Positions 10,258 to 18,994 of a stretch of DNA of 64,000 nt are shown piece by piece. The first letter of the stretch is position 1. Each line of letters starts with the position of its first letter. The notes under the pieces are model-generated. The model had not been told where the DNA came from, did no database searches, and saw nothing but the letters and a program-made list of their open reading frames with translations. The translations under genes were made by a program, and so were the position numbers. Origin of the DNA: Pseudoalteromonas luteoviolacea (GTDB taxonomy: Bacteria > Pseudomonadota > Gammaproteobacteria > Enterobacterales > Alteromonadaceae); the NCBI RefSeq assembly GCF_000814765.1, contig NZ_JWIC01000006.1, positions 400,460 through 464,459 on the forward strand, in the 5' to 3' direction.

Positions 10258-11529
10258 CTATTTGATTCCGAGCTTTTCAAAAATCCTTATTCTGCGTTGT
10301 TTATCCGGCCATGCATTGAAGTAAAGAAAGATATTACTAAGCTGGTGATCTGTAAATGTAGCTGTCAATTCATGCCTAATATGCTCTAATGCCAAAGCTT
10401 CGGCATGTTCAGCTATTGAAATAAAACTCGTTAACGTGCGGGTTATGTTAGTTTCTAAAGAGTCGATTGAATTCAAGTTCGCTTCTGATGCATTCCAAAG
10501 CATAATGTCAAAGGCTAAATCCAAATGTCCGCTATTAACCCAGTATGAAGACTTTCGTCTCAGTCCGCTATTTCCAGTATTCAAATGTTCCAACCAGCTT
10601 TGCTGTTGAACTCGGTAAATAATATAGTTACTTATATCAATAAGGTCACGCTCTAAACTCTTATTGTCTACTATTGTCATTGGTATTGAGGCAGAAGTAC
10701 CACTTTTAAAGTCTTTTGAACCCTTGACAAGGTTTAGAAGCTTGCCAACATGTTCAGGTATATATGCTAATTTTCTATCTACTTGCATAGCAACAATTTC
10801 CGCATATGATTTGGATGCGTTTTGAGCACAATAGTGCTTCAACTCCATCAATTTTTTTAGTAATAACTCATACTGAAACTTTGCTGTATCTAATTTTTGC
10901 TGGTTTTTCAACTGCTCCTTCGTCTCATGCAACTCTGACTTACTTGTTTGCCAGGTTAGGAAAATCAAAAACGATGTAATGGCTAACAACGGTGGGGTCA
11001 ATAAATTATTAAAGTATGTAGCTGTATCTACCCAGGATTTATGGGGTGCATCAAGGTCAAGGTCAAAGCGATAGAAGTACACTGTGAGCGCACCAAAGAA
11101 GATTGATGCCAAAGTAAGTAGGTATATTAAACCGGCAAGTCCATAGTGCTTATCTCTTTTCTTAGTGTAATAGATTAGAGATACAAAAAGCAAAGCTAAA
11201 CACAACACTGTTAATTCAATTAATGTGTGTTCTCCAGCTAAACATTTATCTTTCAGTAAAAAACACGATAACTTTTGATTGTTAGGTGTTTTGACGGCAA
11301 AAAAGTGAAGTAATATCAAGGCAATAAATAGATACAACACGCATGCTGATATAACATTTATTTTCCTCTTATGTGAGTCATTTAGAGACGCAAACCAAGC
11401 AGGCTGTGGTAACTCTCTTTTTGAACACAATATTTCAATAAAAAAGTCTCTATGTAAATAAATGAGACCCGTTAAGCCAGGCGAAATTACAATCAAAGCG
11501 AATAGAATGTAAAAATGGAGTTCGTTCAT
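10258..11529 (-). CDS. Multi-pass membrane protein with coiled coil; moron, possible phage-exclusion protein
   Basis: A 423-aa protein with about five predicted membrane segments (near residues 5-25, 60-80, 105-122, 132-152, 172-195), then a coiled coil (~195-240) and a soluble C-terminal domain rich in helices. The design of membrane helices, coiled coil and cytosolic domain recalls the putative phage abortive-infection (PF16872-like) proteins, but I cannot confirm membership. It sits between tape measure and tail-tip operon, where Mu-like phages rarely carry such a gene, and is AT-rich against its neighbours. A palindromic site at 11589-11618 lies upstream. Function unknown; superinfection exclusion or defence is the best guess. 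Confidence 0.6.
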   Translation of the reverse strand: MNELHFYILFALIVISPGLTGLIYLHRDFFIEILCSKRELPQPAWFASLNDSHKRKINVISACVLYLFIALILLHFFAVKTPNNQKLSCFLLKDKCLAGEHTLIELTVLCLALLFVSLIYYTKKRDKHYGLAGLIYLLTLASIFFGALTVYFYRFDLDLDAPHKSWVDTATYFNNLLTPPLLAITSFLIFLTWQTSKSELHETKEQLKNQQKLDTAKFQYELLLKKLMELKHYCAQNASKSYAEIVAMQVDRKLAYIPEHVGKLLNLVKGSKDFKSGTSASIPMTIVDNKSLERDLIDISNYIIYRVQQQSWLEHLNTGNSGLRRKSSYWVNSGHLDLAFDIMLWNASEANLNSIDSLETNITRTLTSFISIAEHAEALALEHIRHELTATFTDHQLSNIFLYFNAWPDKQRRIRIFEKLGIK

Positions 11530-12189
11530 AAATATCCTTCTCGACTCTTAAGGTTCGTGTTTAGCAATTCTAGAAACCCATTTTATATGAGGTCAAAATT
11601 GACCTCTTACTTGACCTCAATAGGCTTGTTGCACAAAATACAACAACTGTATATATAACCAGTTTTATTATGCCTATAATTCGATATCTACACAATTTTG
11701 GAAATCTCTATTTGGGAAGTGATGGTCTTGCTTCGCCTACCAAATGTATTACGGCTGACTACGTCCGGTGTACACTTTTTTATGGCGGTTTTAGATTAGA
11801 GAATTTACTTACACGTTTAGAACCAAACAATTCAACCCTGTTGCAGTTCATAGATTAGACGCTGAAATTGAATTAGCGTAAGAGGTGACAATGTTGGTAT
11901 TTTCATTGAGGGTTGTGTTAACCATTGTAATGAATGATAGAGGCTTTCCGCTTCTAGAGCTTAGTTACTGCAAATCAGATAAAAAATTCTAGGGACAGTA
12001 GCTTACTAATCATATTAACGATAAATTTATTATGATTAGTAGTTAAAATGCACCCAATATGCACTATATCAAAACAAATAATACACCGTGTTTACACTCA
12101 GCAAATTTCATGCAACGATTGTGTGGTTACTTATCTAGTATTTGTCAAAGATTAAATTGACGAAGAGATTCATTGATTAGGAGAGTTAA
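11530..12189. other. Moron intergenic region with no convincing gene
   Basis: About 660 AT-rich bases between divergent moron genes. It holds the inverted repeat at 11589-11606 and presumably promoters for both directions. A 62-codon frame at 11670-11858 (+) has no ribosome site and unprotein-like composition, so I do not call it. Confidence 0.6.
11589..11618. promoter_or_regulatory. Operator-like palindrome plus third half-site
   Basis: GAGGTCAA-AA-TTGACCTC is a perfect 18-bp inverted repeat, followed after four bases by another TTGACCTC. It lies about 60-90 bp upstream of the 423-aa moron start at 11529. Dyad plus extra half-site suggests a repressor site; the regulator is not evident. Confidence 0.5.
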
Positions 12190-12450
12190 TTGAAATCTTC
12201 AAAAGTAAACGCAGGTGATTGGATCAAAGTCGGCGAGACAGGTATTGATGCCTACGTATTTCATGTTCATAGTGAAGATGAAATCTCGGCTGGATACTAT
12301 CAAAACAAAGAAAAAGCTATAAGGGAGGACTTTGTCTGGGATGGTCAAAGGTGGCAATTTAAAACAATGATGCCATGTGGTTTATATCTGAGAGGTCATG
12401 ACGCTACGATTGTTAAAAATGGTCCTTACTTCAACAAACCCTTTAAATAG
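12190..12450 (+). CDS. Small moron protein, unknown function
   Basis: An 86-aa protein starting at TTG 12190 with GGAGAG seven bases upstream. Its composition is that of a soluble alpha/beta protein (Gly-Asp-Trp-Ile-Lys-Val near the N-terminus, then Phe-His-Val-His), with no signal or membrane segment. It is on the + strand, opposite to the surrounding structural genes, and 76 bp before the 312-aa moron, so the two may be one transcript. No family recognised. Confidence 0.6.
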   Translation: MKSSKVNAGDWIKVGETGIDAYVFHVHSEDEISAGYYQNKEKAIREDFVWDGQRWQFKTMMPCGLYLRGHDATIVKNGPYFNKPFK

Positions 12451-12526
12451 TAAGATGGGATTAAAATCGTAACTTTGTGTCACCATAGTATAAGAATTCC
12501 ATAGTAATAATTTTAAGGAGAACACA

Positions 12527-13465
12527 ATGGCATCATTGGAAGAAGCATATAGCACTGAGTATCAGGAAATCATTGATCCTGAGTTAGCATATGATCTCTA
12601 TTGGGCAGGCATCATAACTGATAAGTCAGCTTTTGAGTGCCCTGGTGATAAATGCGATGCAAAGGTTACATGCATAAACCTCGACCAGGAAAAACAGGAT
12701 ATGCGTCAGTCTCCGCATTTCAGAGGATACAACCATTCTGACAGTTGTGACGCAACATTTGGCCAAGATCGCCCCCCTGGTGAAGAGTCACCTCAAACAC
12801 CTGCTCAATCAAAATTTGTAAAAAGTGACGTAATATCTGATATCTTTCACTTAAAGCGTCCAAAAAATCAATTCGCAAAGAAAGACCCAAAAGGTATAGA
12901 CCCAACGAAGGAAAAGAAAAAAAGTCGTCGAAGGGGAAGGAATATAACAGGGGATGAACTCTACGGAGGTTCTAAATATTACTCTGTCCGCTCTCTAGTG
13001 TCTAAGTTTATTCGATATCGAAAAAATGACTCATTAACCGAATACAACGTTAATATTAATGGCAAAGATGTTAGCTACAAGTCATTGTTCAAAGGAGTTT
13101 ATCAACAGCCTTTGGAGGCATTACCTGATGAAAACTTAATTTATTGGGGAGTTGCGTTTATTGATTACTTGGACAAGCAAAAATGCTACAAGATTAGTTT
13201 TGTTCAAACATTAGAACATAATGGAGACAATTTACGACCTTCATTTTTTGTATCTGAAAATATGATTGCTGACTACCCAGTAAAAAACCTTGTAGTTAAA
13301 AGGTTAAACAAATTGTCTAAAGAAAAAGATAAAAGAGCATTTATTTTCATCTATTCAAAACCCCGCTTTGCTGGAGGAAAATATATTAACTTTCAACTAG
13401 ATAGTCTAGACTATCTTGAAATACGCTACTTGGATCTTTTTGAAGAGCTGGTAAAGAAGACATAA
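12527..13465 (+). CDS. Moron protein with N-terminal Cys/His (zinc-finger-like) motif
   Basis: A 312-aa protein with AAGGAG ten bases before ATG. Residues 38-74 hold Cys38, Cys43, Cys49, His64, His70 and Cys74 in a Phe-x-Cys-Pro ... His-Phe-Arg-Gly pattern like the N-terminal zinc-binding domain of CoiA-like proteins. A very basic segment (about 130-140, Lys/Arg run) follows and could bind nucleic acid. The C-terminal ~170 residues are alpha/beta with no motif I can name. It lies on the + strand, converging on the tape-measure gene 21 bp away. A nucleic-acid-linked defence role is a guess. Confidence 0.6.
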   Translation: MASLEEAYSTEYQEIIDPELAYDLYWAGIITDKSAFECPGDKCDAKVTCINLDQEKQDMRQSPHFRGYNHSDSCDATFGQDRPPGEESPQTPAQSKFVKSDVISDIFHLKRPKNQFAKKDPKGIDPTKEKKKSRRRGRNITGDELYGGSKYYSVRSLVSKFIRYRKNDSLTEYNVNINGKDVSYKSLFKGVYQQPLEALPDENLIYWGVAFIDYLDKQKCYKISFVQTLEHNGDNLRPSFFVSENMIADYPVKNLVVKRLNKLSKEKDKRAFIFIYSKPRFAGGKYINFQLDSLDYLEIRYLDLFEELVKKT

Positions 13466-13486
13466 TAACCTGACTTTTCCTTCAGC

Positions 13487-16400
13487 TTACACCACGCTCC
13501 TAATAGCTCTAAACACAGCACCACGGGAGTTCACGCTCTCAACAAATACAGCCTCTATCTGCCGAGTCAAGTTTGCACCAATGACATTGCCTTGCTCGGC
13601 ATTGGCTGCGCCTTCTACTGTGATCTGATTCGTAATATTAAACACCACATTTTGACCTGCACTTTGTCTGTTACCAGCATTGTAGTGTCTGGCCATGTGG
13701 CTAATTTCAACGTTTTGCTTTGGTGAAAGGACGCGTTCACCGCGTTGTAGTACATAGGTGCTTTCGTTTGGTACGTAGTCTAAACCACCATGTGCGATAC
13801 CTGCTGGTTGCTGCGCCTTTATCATACGCACTTGTTGTAACCCCATGGCTACGGCGGCGGCTGCTGCAGCGGCACCAAGGGCAGGGCCAACGACTGGAAT
13901 AGGGGCTAATGCTGCATAAGCCCCCGTTGCGGATTCATAGGTCTTAATCATCGCTTGAGTGATTGAAAACGCTTTATACAGTTTAAACGCGGTTTTACTT
14001 TGGCCTGCCATGGCTTTAAAGCCTGCTGCACCAAGGCCGACAACAGCGGACGTTTTCTCGCGGGCGTTTTTAGTCTCCCAGTTTGCAAACTGCGTGAGAT
14101 GTTGTTGCATCGCACCGGTATTGCGGGTGCGGGCTTGCATTAAACGCTCCTGGTGCGCGTATTCATCCGCTTCGCGCTGACTATGGAAGCCTCTCGCCGC
14201 GTTCAGCTCTTGCTGGCGCTCTAGGTCTCGAATTTGATTATCAGCGTTGTGTTTGATTTCGCCGACTTCATCGTTAGCAGCAAGGCCGAGCATGCTGCGC
14301 CGTTTTGCATCAATACGTGCTTGTTGCTTTGCTTCTTCTACTGCAAGCTGGTTATTGTAGCTGGCCAGTGCTTCACGGTTTGCATAGCCTTTGATTTGCG
14401 CTATGCGGTCTTCTAGCTCTGCACGTAAATCGTTTTTACGCTTCTCCACTGCTTGGTTTTGTATACGTGTTTTTTCGGCTTCATGCTTGTCTGCTAGTGC
14501 TTGTTGGTCTGCGTGAAGCTTGGCGTCTAGCTGCTTCAAAATTGCATCGTATTTGGCTTTATTGCCCAGGTCATTTTCACGGGCTTGTATGACCATATCT
14601 TTACGTTTTTCATAGCTGGCTTTTAGCCTGGCTTCTTCATCCAGTAGCGAGAGTTGCAGCTGCTGAATGTTTTGGGGCAGGGCGTTTGTTGCTTGTTTTG
14701 AGTTTTCAGCGATTTGCTTCCAGTCCAGTGCTTTGAGGTTTTGCTGCAGGTTTGCTGCCTGTGCGGCGGTTTTCATTGACTCACTGCGCAGTTTTGCTTG
14801 CTCGTTGATGTAACGCTCAATACCTGCAATTTGATTTTGATAGGTGAACTTGGCGCGGTCACTGCCCGCATTATTCATTTGTTGGCGCAACTGCTTAATA
14901 CGTTTATACGCGTTTTGAATGTTGTTTGTGTAGTTGATTGTTTGCTTTGACGCAGAGGCTATTTGCGCTTTAGCGCTGACGTTATTGACGGAATCGAACG
15001 CATCACCCAAATCATACAAATGTGTTTCAAGTCGTTTCGAGCTGGTACTAGCTTTGTCGCCTTGGGTCGCAAAGTAGGCGATGGCCAAACCTGCAGTAAC
15101 AGCTAACCCAACTGGGCCACCTAGCATGCCCATTGCACCGCCAAGCACTCGGCTGGATAACGCTGCGCGTTTAGACACGACAGTATAAGTGGCAGTTGCT
15201 GCGTTTAGGTTGGTTTGTGCAAGTGTCGCCCGTTGATTAGCAAGGGCCAGTTGATGAATGGCTTTTGTTCTAAGGGCTGTATTGCTAGCCATCGCGAGTT
15301 GGCGCTGAGCTGCAGCTTGCTCTTGAATTGCCCGTCTGTGTTCTTCTGCGGCTAAACGTTGATTGGACGCAGCTAGCTGTAGGTCTGCTTGCAGTGCTTT
15401 GTGTTTTGCCATCGTCGTGGCGGTAAATGCCGCTGTCGCTTTAGCTGCACCGCCTGCAAGCTTACCACCGAGTACGATTGCCAAAGTTGTGGCTGAGGTT
15501 GTTAGTCCTTCAACCAGTTCTTGGTTTTCGCGCAGTTCTCGCATACCTGCAGTGACGGCATCGGCTACGCCTGTCACAGCAAAGTTAACTGGCTTTTCAT
15601 ACTCACGAATAAGGCGCTGATATTCATTACTCATCTCTGCGAACGACGCATTGATTTTACCCTCAGTGGCTTCAGCTGCGCCTGCATATTCGTTTAACGC
15701 TTTAATTAAATAGCGTTTAAACATTTGGCTGGTTATGCGGCCATCGTTGACCAGTTGCCTAAAACCACCTGCAGCAACACCCGCCGCTTTATCAAGCTTT
15801 TGCAAAAGCCCTGGTAAAGGCTCGGTGACCTGGTTAAGTTCCTCGGCTCGCAATACGCCTGCGGTCATACCTTGCGTCATACCAAACAGCGATTGCTCAA
15901 GCTGTATATTGCTTGCGCCCGTTTTGGCGGCGGCATTGGCCATGCCTTCTAAGATTGCTTTGCCTTGTGTTTGAGTCACAATACCTGCTTGTTGCAGGTT
16001 GAGGATTTTAGAGTAGGAGTCTGAAAGGGTCGTGTAATACGTATTGAGTCTATTAGCCGCTTCAAATAGATAGCTTTGTACTTGTTTGTATTCGCGGGTA
16101 GAATCGGTCAACCCTTGCAGCCGAGTATCTAATTGCTGCGCTGCGCCTGTATCGCGAATAAACATGGCCGCAGTACCAATGGATGCAACGCCTGCGAGGG
16201 TTATTCCCAATTGCTCATAGCCGCTTTGTAGAACCCCCAGCTGTTTACCCATTGCAGACTGTTGCTGCATCACTTTTGTCTGACTTGTACCTAGTCTCTG
16301 ATTTGCGGCCACCTGATTTTGGATTGTCTGTGGTACGCGATTTAAGGTGTGGATATGTTGGTGAGCGCTTGAAGCGGCCATTTTACTCATGGCAGCTTGC

Positions 16401-16843
16401 TGTTGCAGTACTTTAGCTTGGCTTTCACCCAAACGTTGATTTGCTGCTATTTGATTTTTAATAGCATCAGATAAGCGGTTTAAGTCATTAATCGTTTTGT
16501 TAGTGCCAGACGTCACCGCTTTGCTCATGGCCGTTTGTTGCTGCATCACTTTCGCTTGGCTTGCACCTAAGCGCTGATTGGCCTTGACCTGATTTTGAAT
16601 GGCACCCGGTAATCGGTTTAAGTCTTGAAGGTTTTGATTAGTGCCCGTTGAAACAGCTTTACTAACTGCTGTTTGACTCTTCGCGACTTTGGACTGACTT
16701 TCACTTAAGCGTTGATTCGCGCCGACCTGACTTTGAATTGCTCCCGGCAGGCGATTTAGGTCCTGAAGATTTTTAGCTGTCCCTGTTGTTACCGCTTTAC
16801 CGTCGTATCGTATACGTAAGGCCAAATTCAGTTGGTTTTTCAT
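13487..16843 (-). CDS. Tail tape measure protein
   Basis: A 1118-aa protein that sets tail length. The N-terminal ~200 residues contain four copies of a 46-residue repeat. Then comes the tape-measure N-terminal domain (residues ~210-430) with Gly-Met-Thr-Gln-Gly-Met and Glu-Leu-Asn-Gln-Val-Thr-Glu-Pro-Leu-Pro-Gly. Long Ala/Gln-rich coiled coils follow, with a hydrophobic Ala/Gly segment near 565-590. The C-terminal Gly-Gly-Leu-Asp-Tyr-Val-Pro-Asn-Glu-Ser...Arg-Gly-Glu-Arg-Val-Leu-Ser-Pro is typical of siphovirus tape measures. TTGAGG lies eight bases before ATG 16843. It is the last gene of the head/tail operon before the moron block. Confidence 0.92.
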   Translation of the reverse strand: MKNQLNLALRIRYDGKAVTTGTAKNLQDLNRLPGAIQSQVGANQRLSESQSKVAKSQTAVSKAVSTGTNQNLQDLNRLPGAIQNQVKANQRLGASQAKVMQQQTAMSKAVTSGTNKTINDLNRLSDAIKNQIAANQRLGESQAKVLQQQAAMSKMAASSAHQHIHTLNRVPQTIQNQVAANQRLGTSQTKVMQQQSAMGKQLGVLQSGYEQLGITLAGVASIGTAAMFIRDTGAAQQLDTRLQGLTDSTREYKQVQSYLFEAANRLNTYYTTLSDSYSKILNLQQAGIVTQTQGKAILEGMANAAAKTGASNIQLEQSLFGMTQGMTAGVLRAEELNQVTEPLPGLLQKLDKAAGVAAGGFRQLVNDGRITSQMFKRYLIKALNEYAGAAEATEGKINASFAEMSNEYQRLIREYEKPVNFAVTGVADAVTAGMRELRENQELVEGLTTSATTLAIVLGGKLAGGAAKATAAFTATTMAKHKALQADLQLAASNQRLAAEEHRRAIQEQAAAQRQLAMASNTALRTKAIHQLALANQRATLAQTNLNAATATYTVVSKRAALSSRVLGGAMGMLGGPVGLAVTAGLAIAYFATQGDKASTSSKRLETHLYDLGDAFDSVNNVSAKAQIASASKQTINYTNNIQNAYKRIKQLRQQMNNAGSDRAKFTYQNQIAGIERYINEQAKLRSESMKTAAQAANLQQNLKALDWKQIAENSKQATNALPQNIQQLQLSLLDEEARLKASYEKRKDMVIQARENDLGNKAKYDAILKQLDAKLHADQQALADKHEAEKTRIQNQAVEKRKNDLRAELEDRIAQIKGYANREALASYNNQLAVEEAKQQARIDAKRRSMLGLAANDEVGEIKHNADNQIRDLERQQELNAARGFHSQREADEYAHQERLMQARTRNTGAMQQHLTQFANWETKNAREKTSAVVGLGAAGFKAMAGQSKTAFKLYKAFSITQAMIKTYESATGAYAALAPIPVVGPALGAAAAAAAVAMGLQQVRMIKAQQPAGIAHGGLDYVPNESTYVLQRGERVLSPKQNVEISHMARHYNAGNRQSAGQNVVFNITNQITVEGAANAEQGNVIGANLTRQIEAVFVESVNSRGAVFRAIRSVV
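16230..16790 (-). repeat. Four tandem ~138-bp repeats inside the tape measure gene
   Basis: Each unit encodes about 46 residues containing Leu-Asn-Arg-Leu-Pro...Ile-Gln-Asn-Gln-Val...Ala-Asn-Gln-Arg-Leu-Gly...Ser-Gln-Ala-Lys-Val. The copies are similar at both protein and DNA level, so they arose by recent duplication and could change number by recombination. Confidence 0.8.
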
Positions 16844-17171
16844 CAGTCTGCCTCAAGAGCTTTATTATTGTTCGTTCTAGATATTGGAGCTTGTCAAAAT
16901 CAGTGGGGGTCAGGGCAATACCTGCATAACGCCAAGCGATTTCAGCCCTGGCATAATCAAGGGCGAGTTCGACCCCATCTTTGCAGTACTGCCATTGTGT
17001 ATTTGCTCTTGAAAGCGCTTTAACCGCATTCCAATTTTGTGGGAGTACGTATAAATCTGCTTTGCTTTTTACTGGCTCAACCGGCGCACCAAAATGGGCT
17101 AAATCGTCATCCAAGTGTTTGCTATTTGTTGCTAAGTCGCCCACAAACCACCTAGCAACATCGATTAGTTT
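16797..17171 (-). CDS. Tail assembly chaperone T domain, made as G-T frameshift fusion (DUF1799-like)
   Basis: This frame carries the T part of the tail assembly chaperone, read after a -1 shift at the slippery heptamer 17168-17174. It has the DUF1799-like segment Asn-Trp-x-Ala-Val ... Gln-Trp ... Gly-Val-Glu-Leu-Ala-Leu-Asp-Tyr. The frame is open up to 17204 with no good ribosome site at its 5' end, as expected if it is made only as a G-T fusion of about 230 residues; a GTG at 17141 with AGGTGG is an alternative independent start. It overlaps the tape-measure start by ~46 bp. G and GT chaperones coat the tape measure during tail assembly. Confidence 0.75.
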   Translation of the reverse strand, partial: KLIDVARWFVGDLATNSKHLDDDLAHFGAPVEPVKSKADLYVLPQNWNAVKALSRANTQWQYCKDGVELALDYARAEIAWRYAGIALTPTDFDKLQYLERTIIKLLRQTDEKPTEFGLTYTIRR

Positions 17172-17491
17172 TTTTCTTGGACTCGATATTGCGCGTTTAT
17201 ACACTCTGCAGATAACCGCCCAGTAATACCGCCAAATTCCAGCATTTCGTGAAGCACGTCTTTTGAAAAAGGGATACTTTTTCCCTCATCTACAAAGTCG
17301 TCCCAACCTACAAGTAATTGTTCAACGATGACTTTATCTGTGGTGCTGTGTGGGTCGGTCAGCTTTTCAATGTCGCTATCTGGCACCAACTTGATGTGTG
17401 CGTTGAATTTAAACTCCACACCGCCGTATTCAAAATGAAGTGGTGCGTGAATGGTGGCGTCTTTTAATTGCTCTAATTTTTTTAATTTCAT
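17165..17491 (-). CDS. Tail assembly chaperone G
   Basis: A 108-aa protein from ATG 17491 (an in-frame GTG at 17500 overlaps the preceding stop). It follows the tail tube gene and precedes the tape measure, the fixed position of chaperone G. It is small and helical with an acidic middle. Its last codons are GAA AAA AAC before TAA, giving the heptamer A-AAA-AAC that lets a fraction of ribosomes shift into the T frame. Confidence 0.8.
   Translation of the reverse strand: MKLKKLEQLKDATIHAPLHFEYGGVEFKFNAHIKLVPDSDIEKLTDPHSTTDKVIVEQLLVGWDDFVDEGKSIPFSKDVLHEMLEFGGITGRLSAECINAQYRVQEKN
17168..17174 (-). promoter_or_regulatory. Programmed -1 frameshift site (AAAAAAC)
   Basis: On the minus strand the heptamer A AAA AAC lies in the correct phase (X XXY YYZ) directly before the TAA stop of G. 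A -1 shift continues as Lys-Lys-Leu-Ile-Asp-Val into the T frame. This matches the conserved G/GT frameshift of long-tailed phages. Confidence 0.8.
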
Positions 17492-17496
17492 AAGGA

Positions 17497-18393
17497 TCAC
17501 TCAAATACTAAGGTTAATTCGTCATAGCCACTGTCTGAAGGCACCAGCTTGCCGTCCAGTTCGTAGCCTGTGAGCTCGCTTTCTAAGCTGGCATACTTGG
17601 GCGTGGGCATTTGAAAGCGTCCTAACAAAGTCACTTTGTTACCTGCGCTTTGGCCATGGTTAAACTCAAAGTTTTGGATACTGCCAGCGAGCTCAAATGG
17701 GTTGAAAATGGATAATGAATCACTGGTGACAGTGATATTCGCCGTGGACTCATGACCTGTGATGAGGATTTCTTCGTGATTAATGGCGCGGTCAAACACA
17801 ACGTTATTACCCACATCGATAGTCAACTTGTGTAATGTGCGTGATAGACCATTTAACTTAAATGCACTGCTATTGGTCACACCCAGTGTTGAAGGTTTTT
17901 TCCAACGAGACCAATCCGTGGCAGGCGGGCCGCTTGATTGTACCGGCGCACTGAATAGGCCTTTAAATTGCCAGTTAATCATTGGCTGACCTTTTTCAAG
18001 GTTAATGCTGAACGTGCCTAACATCTCAGAGATTTGATGTGTGTTTTGGCCAAAGCGCATTAAACACGTGGCTTTAGTAGCCGCGCCTTTGGTGAAGGTG
18101 ACTGCATTGGCGCTAGATACTTGTACCATGCCACACGCTAATAAAAGAGGTGCAAGCGCCGGCGCAGAGCCCGCACTACCACTCATGGCCAGTGGCGTTT
18201 TAAAGTTCAGTGTCACATGCTCGCCATAGATAATTTCAAGGCTAGAACCTGAATGAGCGCGCTCAACTTCGTCTTTTTCGGTTTCAGCTTCGATGTTAAA
18301 TTCAACTTCACTGGCGTATATTGCATGATTGCCTGTCAGCGTGGTCCCGAGTGAGTCTGCCATTATTAAACGGTCTTTAAATCGCCAAGTCAT
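17497..18393 (-). CDS. Major tail tube protein
   Basis: A 298-aa protein with two beta-rich domains, in the slot between tail terminator and chaperone genes, as in siphovirus Mu-like phages. GGAGCATCATC precedes ATG 18393, which overlaps the stop of the 49-aa gene upstream. Features include Asn-Ile-Glu-Ala-Glu-Thr-Glu-Lys-Asp-Glu-Val and a central Asn-Leu-Glu-Lys-Gly-Gln-Pro strand. The absence of a contractile sheath gene suggests a flexible tail (B3/D3112 type, not Mu type). Confidence 0.8.
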   Translation of the reverse strand: MTWRFKDRLIMADSLGTTLTGNHAIYASEVEFNIEAETEKDEVERAHSGSSLEIIYGEHVTLNFKTPLAMSGSAGSAPALAPLLLACGMVQVSSANAVTFTKGAATKATCLMRFGQNTHQISEMLGTFSINLEKGQPMINWQFKGLFSAPVQSSGPPATDWSRWKKPSTLGVTNSSAFKLNGLSRTLHKLTIDVGNNVVFDRAINHEEILITGHESTANITVTSDSLSIFNPFELAGSIQNFEFNHGQSAGNKVTLLGRFQMPTPKYASLESELTGYELDGKLVPSDSGYDELTLVFE

Positions 18394-18539
18394 GATGATG
18401 CTCCTGGTTTAACGGTGTCACCATCCAGTACGAATGCACCAGCGGCATGACTGCGATTGCCGTTTTGCTTCAATGCTTGCTGTACTTGATTGGCTATTTG
18501 ACTAGGACTGAGCTTTTTAGGTTGTTTGTCTTCTTTCAT
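18390..18539 (-). CDS. Small 49-aa phage protein between terminator and tube genes
   Basis: Starts at ATG 18539 with AAGGA upstream and overlaps its neighbours by ATGA junctions on both sides, which supports translation. It is a basic, Lys/Gln-rich helical peptide ending Pro-Gly-Ala-Ser-Ser. No function known. Confidence 0.6.
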   Translation of the reverse strand: MKEDKQPKKLSPSQIANQVQQALKQNGNRSHAAGAFVLDGDTVKPGASS

Positions 18540-18973
18540 GTTGGTTCCTTGGTGTTGACTGTAATGTGCCCACTTACTGAAAACTGGCACTGATAAATGA
18601 GGTTTTTTGTCTGTTGGTTCAGCTCGACCATGCGGCCCCTGTGTAATTTGATGGGTTCATAAGGTGCGACAGTAAGGCCAGCAAGCGCCGCTTTTACGCG
18701 CTCGCGCAGCTGTTCAATTTGTGCGTCGGTTTGCCTGTTGGCGATATGACAGGGGACAACTATCATGACCGCAAACAGTTCAGTAACGGCGTACTCATCC
18801 TGGCCTGTTATGCTGTTTGTTGGCTGGTAGTCTTCATCCAACGGCAAAACGTACAACAAAGGGCTGTGCACGGGTTTGCTTCGCGCTTGATTAAAGTCAG
18901 GGGCAAAGCCTACTTTGGCAATTCGTGCTTTAGTCAACGCGCTTTCAATGTGGTTTAAATCGAAATTAAACAT
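18536..18973 (-). CDS. Tail terminator-like protein (gp37 family)
   Basis: A 145-aa protein located after gpG and before the tube gene. It contains Phe-Ala-Val-Met-Ile-Val-Val-Pro, then an Arg-Glu-Arg-Val-Lys-Ala-Ala-Leu helix and a C-terminal Tyr-Gln-Cys-Gln-Phe-Ser-Val strand, like the gp37-type tail terminators of B3-like phages. Its first codons (Met-Phe-Asn-Phe-Asp-Leu-Asn) are encoded by part of an 11-bp-phased TTTAAA array (18953-18994). Confidence 0.65.
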   Translation of the reverse strand: MFNFDLNHIESALTKARIAKVGFAPDFNQARSKPVHSPLLYVLPLDEDYQPTNSITGQDEYAVTELFAVMIVVPCHIANRQTDAQIEQLRERVKAALAGLTVAPYEPIKLHRGRMVELNQQTKNLIYQCQFSVSGHITVNTKEPT

Positions 18974-18994
18974 GCTTTAAACTCCGTTTAAACA
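18953..18994. repeat. 11-bp-phased TTTAAA array A (four units)
   Basis: TTTAAA or aTTAAA hexamers start at 18954, 18965, 18976 and 18987, exactly 11 bp apart. It spans the end of gpG and the start of the tail-terminator gene. Similar arrays are at 36978-37008 and 43120-43181. Confidence 0.7.

Noticed and set aside
11670..11858. 62-codon + strand frame in the moron intergenic region
   Set aside because: No ribosome site and composition unlike a protein; region is AT-rich non-coding.
16230..16790. Regular repeats that might look like a CRISPR-type array
   Set aside because: They are coding repeats of ~138 bp within the tape measure gene, with no spacers.
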